In this document: positions 39,745-39,939 of the stretch, one piece after another
How the letters are laid out: each line of letters starts with the position of its first letter
Position numbering within the stretch: the stretch's first letter is position 1
Assembly (NCBI GenBank): GCA_020073615.1
Contig: JAIQEX010000059.1
Coordinates: 1 to 39,939, forward strand
Length of the DNA stretch: 39,939 bases
Direction: 5' to 3'
Origin: Terriglobia bacterium
GTDB lineage: Bacteria > Acidobacteriota > Terriglobia > Bryobacterales > Bryobacteraceae
Position numbers and translations under genes: made by a program
Notes under the pieces: generated by a model
The model's database searches: none
Told to the model about the DNA's origin: nothing
What the model saw: only the letters and a program-made list of their open reading frames with translations

Positions 39745-39939
39745 TTCTGAAATCACGATCTATTACCCGTTCCATCCCTTGCGTACACACAGTCTGCCAG
39801 TAGTCAGAGTGTACGATTCTCACGATGAGGTCTACTATGTTTTGCGGCGGGCCGATGGCACGCCAGTGGCGGTGCCGGCCTGGATGACTCGCCCCGAGGC
39901 CGCGCACGCGAAGATTGTCTCCACTGCGCGCCTGCCGGT
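39745..39939 (+). CDS. partial small protein, start lost at the IS4 junction and cut by the window edge
   Basis: The plus frame reads SEITIYYPFHPLRTHSLPVV, then RVYDSHDEVYYVLRRADG, TPVAVPAWMTRPEAAH and AKIVSTARLP to the window end. YPFHPL and VPAWMT-type blocks recall a small protein family found beside insertion sequences in Acidobacteria; I cannot name it with certainty. No proper start codon with a ribosome-binding site is visible on the left because the IS4 remnant abuts it. Confidence 0.5.

Overview
The window looks like a high-GC chromosome segment from an Acidobacteriota bacterium, most likely of the Solibacter/Bryobacter type. The main reason is the pair of orphan MacB/FtsX-like permeases of the ADOP type (acidobacterial duplicated orphan permease) at 10784-13441 and 24864-27512, one preceded by a PadR regulator. 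The long intergenic palindromes, the many ATGA-coupled starts and the number of decayed mobile or toxin-antitoxin genes fit this. The assignment is inference from gene content; no rRNA or tRNA gene was seen.

Left part (1-3583): a C-terminal fragment of a probable IS transposase abuts a truncated vanadium-haloperoxidase gene. Next come an intact STAND-type ATPase/winged-helix regulator with three 11-bp-phased repeats upstream, a PhnB-like VOC protein, and a lone right end of a Tn7-like transposon.

The most notable object is a compact, apparently intact Tn7-like transposon at 3584-10381. It carries tnsA, tnsB, tnsC and a long tniQ/tnsD-like gene in one overlapping minus-strand operon, with a divergent Xre-type regulator whose putative operators enclose the promoter -10 boxes. 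Both ends begin TGTAGG, hold arrays of degenerate TnsB-type sites, and are flanked by a perfect 5-bp target duplication (CTGGA). No cas gene and no CRISPR array lies inside. Eight bases outside its left end sits a diverged 78-bp copy of its right end. Two related elements therefore inserted within 3 bp of each other, just upstream of the PadR/ADOP genes, which points to sequence-specific, protein-guided targeting.

Middle part (10453-24730): PadR-ADOP permease; an MmcQ/YjbR protein; a serine-biosynthesis pair (class V aminotransferase and SerA, ATGA overlap); YqeY and an OPT-family oligopeptide transporter. A decaying defence/toxin-antitoxin patch follows (19091-21749): small ORF plus nucleotidyltransferase, frameshifted HEPN gene, AbiGi-like remnant, intact HigBA-type pair, and a duplicated 3' end of the neighbouring aminotransferase gene. 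Then come a Tat-exported HisC-like aminotransferase and a DsbA-like/MauE-like/methyltransferase operon.

Right part (24800-39939): a second ADOP permease with a strong dyad-containing promoter, a REP-like hairpin cluster and PIN-like debris. Next is a 4-hydroxybenzoate/protocatechuate (beta-ketoadipate) cluster: pobA and thiolase on the minus strand, pcaI-pcaJ-pcaH-pcaG-pcaB-pcaL on the plus strand. Its pcaJ carries a frameshifting deletion. The window ends with a YtrA-type GntR regulator plus ABC exporter operon, then a truncated IS4-type transposase next to a partial small gene.
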